From Chloroflexota bacterium (GTDB lineage: Bacteria; Chloroflexota; Limnocylindria; P2-11E): a stretch of DNA of 13,542 nt. The notes beneath the pieces are model-generated. The model saw only the letters and a program-made list of their open reading frames with translations. It searched no databases and was not told where the DNA came from. Location: NCBI GenBank assembly GCA_005883775.1, contig VBEU01000125.1, forward strand, positions 1 through 13,542. Direction: 5' to 3'. Of this stretch, positions 6,295 to 11,888 are shown in pieces. Made by a program: the position numbers and the translations under genes. Each line of letters starts with the position of its first letter. Within the stretch, counting starts at the first letter, position 1.

Positions 6295-6883
6295 TCGCCG
6301 CCCGCTGACCGCGCGCGCCGGCGTCCTGGGTCTGCAGGGTGATTTCGCGGAGCATCTCGCTACGCTCGATCGGCTCGGCATCGAAGGCGTCGATGTGCGT
6401 AGGCCCGAGCAGCTCGACGAGATCGATGCGCTGATCATCCCGGGTGGCGAGAGCACGACCATCGGAAAGCTCGCGAGCCAGTACGGCATCATCGACAAGC
6501 TCAAGGACCGCGTCGCCGAAGGCATGCCCGTCTGGGGGACATGCGCGGGCGCGATCTTCATCGCCAAAGAGGTCCCGGGCCATCCCCATCCCCTCGCGTC
6601 GCTCATGGACATGACCGTGGAACGGAACGCGTTCGGCCGACAGCTCGAGTCGTTCGAAGCGGATCTCGACGTCGAGCCGCTCGGCCCGGCGCCGTTCCAC
6701 GCGGTGTTCATTCGCGCCCCGCGGATCAGCCGCGTGGGTCCCGGGGTCGAGGTTCTCGCGCGCCTGGGCGACGGTACCGTCGTCGCCGCGCGGCAGGGCC
6801 GGCTCCTCGCCACGAGCTTTCACCCCGAGCTGACGCGCGACGAGCGTTTCCACAGGTACTTTCTCTCGCTCGGAAAGACCTAG
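6275..6883 (+). CDS. pdxT: Pyridoxal 5'-phosphate synthase, glutaminase subunit PdxT
   Basis: PdxT hydrolyses glutamine and channels the ammonia to PdxS. Numbered from TTG 6275 (202 aa), the catalytic triad of a class I glutamine amidotransferase is visible: nucleophile Cys90 in VWGTCAGAI, and His183 and Glu185 in TSFHPELTRD. PGGESTTIGKL (56-66) and GVLGLQGDFAEH (16-27) are PdxT signatures. No ATG lies near the expected N-terminus. TTG 6275, inside the pdxS 3' end, gives a protein about ten residues longer than most relatives; CTG 6305 would fit homologous lengths better but is a rare start. The last base of its TAG is shared with the GTG of the next gene. Confidence 0.95.
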   Translation: MQSAVGNRRPLTARAGVLGLQGDFAEHLATLDRLGIEGVDVRRPEQLDEIDALIIPGGESTTIGKLASQYGIIDKLKDRVAEGMPVWGTCAGAIFIAKEVPGHPHPLASLMDMTVERNAFGRQLESFEADLDVEPLGPAPFHAVFIRAPRISRVGPGVEVLARLGDGTVVAARQGRLLATSFHPELTRDERFHRYFLSLGKT

Positions 6884-7869
6884 TGCCCGCGAGAGCGGCC
6901 ACGCCGCTCGACCTACGCCGAGTCTCGGCTCTGCTGGCAGGCTCACTCCGTGATCCGAGCGGGATCATGGCGTCGGCCCTCCCGGTCCCTCTTGCGGCCG
7001 GCGCGATGTCGAGCTGGACGCGCCTGTTGCCTGGTCTGGTCGGCCTGAACGGGCGCCTCCGCGTCTTTCTCGAGGAGTACCGCGGGCAGCTCCGATCCAG
7101 CGCGCTCGTGTACGACGGGAGTCGTCCCGAATGGGTCGTCCTCATCCTCGCCGCGCTGCAGCAGCCCGGCGGAGCCGATAGCGCGTTTCGTCTCTTGTCC
7201 GGGATCAGCGGCGCCGCCGCGCGCGCCGGCATGCACCGGATCTTCGCGGCCGTGCCCGACGAAGCCCTCGCGCGAGAGACTTTCTTCCAGGCGGGGTTCT
7301 ACTCGTATACGCGGGAGACCTGGTACGTCGCGGGGCGCACCGCGGTCGTCGCCCCGGTGCAGGAGCTCGCGGTGCGCGAGGCGAAAGGACGTGACGCGCA
7401 CGACCTCTTTCGGTTCTACGCGATGACGACGCCGCACGCGGTGCAGCGCGCCGAGCAGCTCTCGTTCGCCGACTTCGACGTCAGCCGCCGGGGCGGCGCC
7501 TACGACCCCCCGCACCTGATCGGCGGCAATCCTCTGGCCATGCGCCGGAAATCCGCGCTCATCGACGGCGAGGAATCGCGGCTGCGCGCGTTTGCCCTCG
7601 CGTTCAGCGGCCTCGAACGGCATCCCCATGTCTGCAAGGTGCGAACGGCTGACGGCGACGTCGATCTCGCTCGCGATCTGCTGCGCGCGACTGCGCGCGC
7701 GCTCCCCGCCGGTAAACCGGTGACCTCACCGGTGCGGTCGTACGAGGAGCACGTGGCCCGCGCTCTCCTGGCCGAGGGTTTCCGCGAGTTCGCGACGTCG
7801 ATGCTCTTCACCAAGGAGCTCGCCGAGCGCGTGGAGGAGCGCGCGTTCGCGCCGGCGGTTGTCAGGTGA
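6883..7869 (+). CDS. GNAT-like acetyltransferase-fold protein, function unknown
   Basis: A 328-aa protein starting at a GTG that overlaps the pdxT stop by one base. The N-terminal half resembles a GNAT N-acetyltransferase: SALVYDGSRPEWVVL, then LLSGISGAAARAGMHRIFAAV as the acetyl-CoA-helix region, and DEALARETFFQAGFYSYTRETWYV as the closing strand-helix motif of that fold. The Q/RxxGxG/A acetyl-CoA signature is not well preserved, so enzymatic activity is uncertain. A second, less clear domain follows (REAKGRDAHDLFRFYAMTT onward, to YEEHVARALLAEGFREF), possibly another degenerate GNAT half. Overlapping junctions on both sides place it in one transcript with pdxST and the methyltransferase. 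I recognise no specific substrate. The frame is open far upstream, but the earlier part is the shadow of pdxT. Confidence 0.72.
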   Translation: MPARAATPLDLRRVSALLAGSLRDPSGIMASALPVPLAAGAMSSWTRLLPGLVGLNGRLRVFLEEYRGQLRSSALVYDGSRPEWVVLILAALQQPGGADSAFRLLSGISGAAARAGMHRIFAAVPDEALARETFFQAGFYSYTRETWYVAGRTAVVAPVQELAVREAKGRDAHDLFRFYAMTTPHAVQRAEQLSFADFDVSRRGGAYDPPHLIGGNPLAMRRKSALIDGEESRLRAFALAFSGLERHPHVCKVRTADGDVDLARDLLRATARALPAGKPVTSPVRSYEEHVARALLAEGFREFATSMLFTKELAERVEERAFAPAVVR

Positions 7870-8489
7870 ACGACGAGCCGCGCTGGCGTGATCTGGACAC
7901 GCGCGACGGCTACGACCGCTGGGCACCGAGCTACGACGACGAGGGAAATCCACTGCTCGCGCTCGAGGAGCCCGAGGCCGACCGCGCGCTTGGCGATGTG
8001 GCTGGCCTCGACGTCCTCGATGTGGGGACCGGGACCGGCCGACACGCCCTGCGCCTCGCCGCGCGCGGTGCGCGCGTGACGGCGGTCGACTTCAGCGAGA
8101 GGATGCTCGCCAAGGCGCGCGCCAAGGCCGGGGCGGATCGCGTGCACTTCGAGAATCACGATGTGACGCAAGGGCTGCCGTACGAGGACGCGTCGTTCGA
8201 TCGGGTCCTTTCCGCGCTCGTCCTTGAGCACGTTCCCGATGTGGCCGTCTTTTTGCGCGAGCTCCGGCGCGTCACGCGGCCCGGTGACGAGGCGACCGGC
8301 GAGTTTCTTCGGCCGCGCTCCCACGTGATGCAGCTCTCGGACTATGTGATGGGAGCGCTCGATGCGGGTCTGCGCATCGTCTCGCTCGTCGAACGGTCGC
8401 CCGACGAGGCACTCGCCGCGCGCGTTCCGCGTGCTGCGAAATACGTCGCTTGGCCGATGCTTCTCGTGATGACCCTCGAGCGCGCGTAG
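7866..8489 (+). CDS. Class I SAM-dependent methyltransferase, apparently internally shortened
   Basis: A 207-aa protein whose GTG start overlaps the upstream stop as GTGA. The Rossmann core is clear: YDRWAPSYDDEG (16-27), motif I DVLDVGTGTG (49-58), VTAVDFSERMLAKAR, and FDRVLSALVLEHV (motif IV-like). After RRVTRPG the expected GG-x-hydrophobic strand and following His-Pro region (about 30-50 residues in relatives) are missing. The sequence goes straight to DEATGEFLRPRSH and then the usual SDYVMGALDAGLRIVSLVER ending. The frame is intact, so this may be a shortened but working enzyme, or one losing function. The substrate is unknown; small-molecule methylation is typical for relatives. Confidence 0.82.
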   Translation: MNDEPRWRDLDTRDGYDRWAPSYDDEGNPLLALEEPEADRALGDVAGLDVLDVGTGTGRHALRLAARGARVTAVDFSERMLAKARAKAGADRVHFENHDVTQGLPYEDASFDRVLSALVLEHVPDVAVFLRELRRVTRPGDEATGEFLRPRSHVMQLSDYVMGALDAGLRIVSLVERSPDEALAARVPRAAKYVAWPMLLVMTLERA

Positions 8490-8492
8490 GAT
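8487..8492 (+). promoter_or_regulatory. -10-like TAGGAT on the methyltransferase stop codon
   Basis: TAGGAT begins with the TAG stop of the methyltransferase and ends 9 nt before the next ATG. This is the same distance as TATAGT before the DarA-like gene. No Shine-Dalgarno is present, so a leaderless transcript starting near 8500 is likely. Confidence 0.4.
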
Positions 8493-8501
8493 CTAGGGCC
8501 G

Positions 8502-8774
8502 ATGGATCTTGGCGTCTATGTTCCCTTCGGCCTTGGGGTCCTCACGGCAAGCTTCCTGATCTGGAAGTTTCCGCTGACGGTGCCCCGCGAGCGGATTCCG
8601 ATGGTCATTGCGACATTTCTCGGTGCGTACCTCCTGTTCGTCGTTCTCGATGTTGCGTCGGGCCGTGCCTTGACGACCTACGGCGACATTCCAAAGACGT
8701 TCGCGGTCTTCGGTGTCGCCCTGGTTGTGCTGGCGATCGCGAATTTCGCATACCTTCGTTTCGGCAACCGCTAG
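8502..8774 (+). CDS. Small three-helix membrane protein, function unknown
   Basis: A 90-aa protein of unrecognised family. Three hydrophobic segments are visible: about residues 4-22 (VYVPFGLGVLTASFLIW), 33-53 (MVIATFLGAYLLFVVLDVA) and 66-86 (TFAVFGVALVVLAIANFAYL). They are separated by short loops with basic residues (RERIP, SGRALTTYGDIPK). There is no signal-peptide cleavage pattern, so it should sit in the cytoplasmic membrane. The ATG is preceded by a -10-like TAGGAT and no ribosome site. It lies 12 nt after the methyltransferase stop and 83 nt before the R3H ATPase start; nothing ties it to either. Confidence 0.7.
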   Translation: MDLGVYVPFGLGVLTASFLIWKFPLTVPRERIPMVIATFLGAYLLFVVLDVASGRALTTYGDIPKTFAVFGVALVVLAIANFAYLRFGNR

Positions 8775-8825
8775 CGACCAGTCGCGCCCGACGCCTCGCG
8801 TATGCTCCTAGCGGTCGCAACCTGT

Positions 8826-8861
8826 ATGCGTGACCGCCCGCTTCGACGGTCGATGACATGA
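8826..8861 (+). CDS. Possible 11-codon upstream ORF coupled to the R3H ATPase
   Basis: ATG at 8826 opens a short frame reading MRDRPLRRSMT, and its TGA overlaps the ATPase ATG as ATGA. Four of its eleven codons are Arg (CGT, CGC, CGA, CGG). TATGCT at 8801-8806 could be a -10 placing the transcript start shortly upstream. It may be a regulatory leader for translation of the ATPase, or chance; there is no ribosome site of its own. Confidence 0.3.
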   Translation: MRDRPLRRSMT

Positions 8862-10396
8862 CAAGAGAGCAGTTGCTCGCCACCGACGAACTCGACGCCA
8901 TCCTGCACGCCCTCCCGCCGGAGCTCGTCCAGCGGGTGCGCGGCCTCGATGGGCTGGACAGTCTGCTCGAGATCGTGATGGATCTCGGGCGCCTACCTGA
9001 GGCGCGCTTCACCGGCCGCGAGGAGATCCTCTCGCAGCGGGAGGTGACGGCGGAGGACATCGCCTTTGTGATCTCGCGCATCGGTCAGTTCGGTGGGGAC
9101 AACCGCGCCGGTATCGAGCGAACGCTTCATCGCATCAGTGCGCTCCGCAACCGCGCGGGCAAGGTGGTGGGTCTTACGCTCCGCGTCGGGCGCGCCGTCT
9201 ACGGAACGATGGAGATCATCCGCGACGTGGTCGAGGCCGGGCGCAGCATCCTGCTCCTCGGTCGCCCCGGCGTCGGGAAGACGACGCTTCTGCGCGAGGT
9301 CGCGCGCGTGCTCGCGGACGAGATGGGGAAGCGCGTCGTCATCGTCGACACCTCGAACGAGATCGCCGGCGACGGCGACATCCCACACCCCGGGATCGGC
9401 CGCGCGCGCCGCATGCAGGTCGCCGCTCCGTCGCTGCAGCACGCCGTCATGATCGAGGCCGTCGAGAACCACATGCCCGAGGTCGTCGTCATCGACGAGA
9501 TCGGCACCGAGCAGGAGGCCGGGGCCGCGCGCACCATCGCCGAGCGCGGCGTGCAGCTCATCGCGACGGCGCACGGCAACACCCTCGAGAACCTCATGCT
9601 CAACCCGACGCTGTCCGACCTCGTCGGAGGCGTTCAGACGGTCACCCTCGGCGACGAGGAGGCGCGGCGCCGCGGAACCCAGAAGAGCGTGCTCGAGCGC
9701 AAGGCGCCGCCGACGTTCCAGACGCTCGTCGAGATCCAGGCTTACCAGCGAGTCGCGCTCTATCAGGACGTCGCGCAGACGGTCGACGCGATCTTGCTGG
9801 GAAACCCCGTCGCGCCCGAGATCCGCTCACGCGACGCGTCCGGCGAGCTGTCGGTCTCGACCTCGAAGCCGTCGCGCTCCGCGTCCGAGGCCATGGAGCG
9901 GCGGAGCACACCCCGCATCGCCGCGAACGGCGCGAACGGCGGGCGCGAGACAGTGAAGGTCTATCCCTTCGGGCTCTCGTGGACGAGGGTCGAAGAAGCC
10001 GCGCGTGGCCTGGGGCTTCCCGTCGCGATCGTGCGCGAGCCCGACGAGGCCGACGTCGTGATCACGCTCAAGAACTATTACCGGCGAAAGACGCCGCGCC
10101 TCCGCAACGCCGAGTCGCAGGGCATCCCGATCTACATCGCGCGCTCCAACTCATCGACACAGATCGCGAGCGCGCTCGCGTCGGTGATCGAGCTCCGCCG
10201 CGGACCTGAGGACAAGGCGCTCGAGGAGGCCCGCGACGGGATCGAGCAGGTCGTCGGCGGTCAGTCCGACGAGATCGAGCTCACCCCGCAGAACGCGTAC
10301 GTCCGCAAGCTGCAGCACGAGCTCGTCGAGCGGGCGAATCTGAGCTCGCGGAGCACCGGCGCCGAGCCATTCCGACGCGTCCAGATATATAGGTGA
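8858..10396 (+). CDS. R3H domain-containing AAA-type ATPase (Ycf45/SpoIIIAA-like)
   Basis: A 512-aa cytosolic ATPase with a C-terminal single-stranded nucleic acid-binding R3H domain. Order: an N-terminal helical region (DELDAILHALPPELVQRV); the ATPase core with Walker A GRPGVGKTT (Lys141), DTSNEIAGDGDIPHPGIGRARRM, and Walker B VVVIDEIGTEQEA (Asp213/Glu214); ATAHG and the LVGG.QTVTLGDEEA region; a low-complexity Ser/Ala/Asn linker at about 323-364; an alpha/beta domain (TVKVYPFGLSW to NSSTQIASAL); and the R3H domain at about 475-512 (NAYVRKLQHELVERANL, EPFRRVQIY). It matches the family that includes chloroplast Ycf45 and cyanobacterial proteins; the exact cellular role is unknown. The stop overlaps the tmk GTG as GTGA. 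The ATG at 8858 is fixed because upstream in-frame starts are cut off by a TGA. Confidence 0.92.
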   Translation: MTREQLLATDELDAILHALPPELVQRVRGLDGLDSLLEIVMDLGRLPEARFTGREEILSQREVTAEDIAFVISRIGQFGGDNRAGIERTLHRISALRNRAGKVVGLTLRVGRAVYGTMEIIRDVVEAGRSILLLGRPGVGKTTLLREVARVLADEMGKRVVIVDTSNEIAGDGDIPHPGIGRARRMQVAAPSLQHAVMIEAVENHMPEVVVIDEIGTEQEAGAARTIAERGVQLIATAHGNTLENLMLNPTLSDLVGGVQTVTLGDEEARRRGTQKSVLERKAPPTFQTLVEIQAYQRVALYQDVAQTVDAILLGNPVAPEIRSRDASGELSVSTSKPSRSASEAMERRSTPRIAANGANGGRETVKVYPFGLSWTRVEEAARGLGLPVAIVREPDEADVVITLKNYYRRKTPRLRNAESQGIPIYIARSNSSTQIASALASVIELRRGPEDKALEEARDGIEQVVGGQSDEIELTPQNAYVRKLQHELVERANLSSRSTGAEPFRRVQIYR

Positions 10397-11031
10397 GCGG
10401 CCTCTTCCTCTCTTTCGAAGGGGGAGAGGCTGCCGGCAAATCGGTCCAGGCCGCTCGGCTAGCCGACACCCTCGCTACGCGCGGGCGTGACGTCGTGCTC
10501 ACGCGCGAGCCAGGTGGGACGCCCTTCGCTGAGCGCATCCGCGACGTGCTGCTTCATGCGCGCGACGTCGATCTCGCCCCCGAGGCGCAGGCCCTGCTCT
10601 TCTCGGCCGCACGCGCGCAGCACACCCGCGACGTGATCCGGCCGGCGCTCGCCGAGGGGAAGATCGTCGTCGCCGACCGGTACTTCGACTCGACCCTCGC
10701 CTACCAGGGCTACGGCCTCGGCGCCGACCTCGACGGTCTCCGGGCGATGACCCGCTTCGCGGTGGGGGCGCTCGTCCCGCAGCGCACCTTCCTCATTGAC
10801 GTTCCCGTCGCGGTGACGCTGGCGCGGCTCGGCGCGCGGTCCGGGACGGCGCGCTGGGACCGCTTCCATGGGGACGACCGTGCGTTCTACGAGCGCGTGC
10901 GCGATGGCTACCTGCGCCTCGCCGCAGCCGAGCCCGGGCGCTTCGTCGTGGTCGACGGCGACCGTCCGGAGGAGAGCGTGGCTGCGGACATCCGCCGCCA
11001 GGTCGATCAGGTTCTTGGCCTCCCGGCCTAA
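10393..11031 (+). CDS. tmk: Thymidylate kinase
   Basis: Phosphorylates dTMP to dTDP with ATP, the last specific step of dTTP supply. The protein has 212 residues, normal for the family. Motifs: P-loop FEGGEAAGKS (8-17), TREPGGTPFAERIRD (the dTMP-binding P-x-x-T/R region), the DRY motif at 95-97 in VADRYFDSTLAYQG, and a lid region with RWDRFHGDDRAFYERVRDGYLRLA. The P-loop has Ser17-Val18 where many relatives have Thr-Thr, a tolerated change. The GTG start overlaps the ATPase stop by 4 nt, so the two are translationally coupled; no other start fits. A GC-rich stem (GCGGATGG, 11059-11066, with CCGTCCGC, 11081-11088) follows the stop without a T-tract. Confidence 0.96.
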   Translation: MSGLFLSFEGGEAAGKSVQAARLADTLATRGRDVVLTREPGGTPFAERIRDVLLHARDVDLAPEAQALLFSAARAQHTRDVIRPALAEGKIVVADRYFDSTLAYQGYGLGADLDGLRAMTRFAVGALVPQRTFLIDVPVAVTLARLGARSGTARWDRFHGDDRAFYERVRDGYLRLAAAEPGRFVVVDGDRPEESVAADIRRQVDQVLGLPA

Positions 11032-11148
11032 CGACGGATGCCGCGTGGCGAAGGGTGAGCGGATGGTCGCCGGAGGAGACCCGTCCGCGCATCGCCAGAA
11101 ATGACCAAACTCAGCTGACCATCAAATGGCCCCTCCAGAGGCGCGGGG

Positions 11149-11154
11149 TATAGT
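11149..11154 (+). promoter_or_regulatory. -10 element (TATAGT) of the DarA-like gene
   Basis: TATAGT stands out from the surrounding GC-rich sequence and ends 9 nt before the ATG, leaving no room for a ribosome site. A matching -35 is not obvious 16-18 nt upstream. The tmk-darA gap is 132 nt; besides this element it holds the GC-rich stem at 11059-11088. Confidence 0.5.
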
Positions 11155-11163
11155 CGCCGCCCG

Positions 11164-11493
11164 ATGAAGCTGGTGGTGGCGATCGTCCATCCGGAGGACG
11201 CGGGAGCCCTTGTCGACGCGCTGACCGACAAGGATTTCCGGGTCACGCGGCTGCACTCGCAGGGCGGTTTCCTGAAGCAATCCCACGCCACGATCCTTGC
11301 CGGGGTCGAGGAGGCGCAGGTCGACGACGTCATCGCGACGATCCGCGAGACCTGCCACGCGAGGAGCCAGTTCATCAATCCGATGCCTCCGATCATGGAA
11401 CCGGGCGAGTTCTACATGCCCTATCCCGTGGAAGTGACCTTCGGTGGAGCGACCGTCTTCGTAGTCGATGTCGCGAGGTACGAGCGGATCTAG
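11164..11493 (+). CDS. darA: DarA-type cyclic-di-AMP receptor (PII-like, DUF970)
   Basis: A 109-aa protein, the same length as B. subtilis DarA (YaaQ), and aligning with it along its whole length. MKLVVAIVHPEDAGALVDAL starts the PII-like fold; LTDKDFRVTRL and GGFLKQ form the first loop, HATILAGVEE follows, and YPVEVTFGGATVFVVDV closes it. The family forms trimers that bind cyclic-di-AMP; downstream partners are unknown in most species. In Firmicutes the gene sits between tmk and holB. Here it still follows tmk, but holB is on the other strand about 10 kb away. The ATG at 11164 has a TATAGT -10-like element 9 nt upstream and no Shine-Dalgarno, so it is probably leaderless and separately transcribed. 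It is uncertain whether this lineage makes cyclic-di-AMP; no cyclase is in the window. Confidence 0.93.
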   Translation: MKLVVAIVHPEDAGALVDALTDKDFRVTRLHSQGGFLKQSHATILAGVEEAQVDDVIATIRETCHARSQFINPMPPIMEPGEFYMPYPVEVTFGGATVFVVDVARYERI

Positions 11494-11680
11494 GGTCACA
11501 CGCGAGGACTGTCCGGTTTGGTGGCACCCGTGACCCCTTGCGGCCCGGATTACGGCTAGAAATCGCGGGAGTAAGCAGACTCGCTTGCTTGCCCGGAGTG
11601 TCGGCGGCGTATCTATATCCCAAATGACTTAAGCGGCCAAACAAATGAGCCGACTTACTGGTCGACAACCGAAGCCGGAA
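11494..11680 (+). other. Non-coding stretch, possibly a structured leader RNA
   Basis: No convincing gene is seen between the DarA-like gene and the micro-ORF at 11694. Features: a 7-bp inverted repeat GGGTCAC (11493-11499) with GTGACCC (11530-11536) enclosing GGAC/GTCC and GGTG/CACC pairs, and an AT-rich block TATCTATAT (11610-11618) after TTGCTTGCCC that may be the -10 of a promoter. Its composition is less GC-rich than the flanking genes. No tRNA cloverleaf and no riboswitch I could recognise was found. Confidence 0.35.
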
Positions 11681-11693
11681 GGGAGGCCAACAT

Positions 11694-11771
11694 ATGCGTC
11701 GCGTAATCGCAGCGATCGCCGCACTCACCGCCCTCGTTCTAGGTGGCGGAGCCGGCTGGACCGGCTGGTAA
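11694..11771 (+). CDS. 25-aa hydrophobic micropeptide or leader peptide
   Basis: A 25-codon ORF with a strong GGGAGG ribosome site 7 nt before its ATG. The product has an Arg-Arg start, a hydrophobic stretch (VIAAIAALTALVLGGG) and a Gly/Trp-rich end (GAGWTGW). It could be a single-pass membrane micropeptide. With Trp codons at positions 22 and 25, just before the stop and about 45 nt ahead of a Rho-independent terminator, it could instead be the leader peptide of an attenuator. The gene beyond the terminator is an HD-GYP protein rather than a tryptophan gene, so classical trp attenuation is doubtful. No homologous family is recognised. The ribosome site and the tidy terminator make expression likely. 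Confidence 0.6.
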   Translation: MRRVIAAIAALTALVLGGGAGWTGW

Positions 11772-11815
11772 CTGACTCTCAGCGTCCTCTAGAGGCGCTT
11801 TAAAGGCGCACGGGG

Positions 11816-11843
11816 AGAGGGCCGGAGGGCCCTCTTTCTGTTT
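11816..11843 (+). terminator. Rho-independent terminator after the micro-ORF
   Basis: A perfect 8-bp stem AGAGGGCC/GGCCCTCT with a GGAG loop is followed by TTCTGTTT. It ends the micro-ORF transcript (and any read-through from darA) and lies just before the HD-GYP gene. Confidence 0.8.
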
Positions 11844-11876
11844 CCGGGACGACCTTTCGTGATTCGAGCGCTCCCG

Positions 11877-11882
11877 TATCCT
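11877..11882 (+). promoter_or_regulatory. Candidate -10 of the HD-GYP gene
   Basis: TATCCT ends 6 nt before GTG 11889, the spacing expected for a leaderless transcript and similar to other genes here. It lies downstream of the terminator, so it would give the HD-GYP gene its own promoter. Confidence 0.35.
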
Positions 11883-11888
11883 CCCGCG

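Noticed and set aside
4777..6813. 678-aa minus-strand open frame
   Set aside because: It covers pdxS, most of pdxT and the HNH gene in another frame and has an Arg/Ser-rich, domain-free product typical of a GC-rich shadow frame.
8450..8833. 127-aa plus-strand frame across the small membrane protein
   Set aside because: It overlaps both the methyltransferase end and the 90-aa membrane protein in another frame and its product has no domain or membrane pattern.
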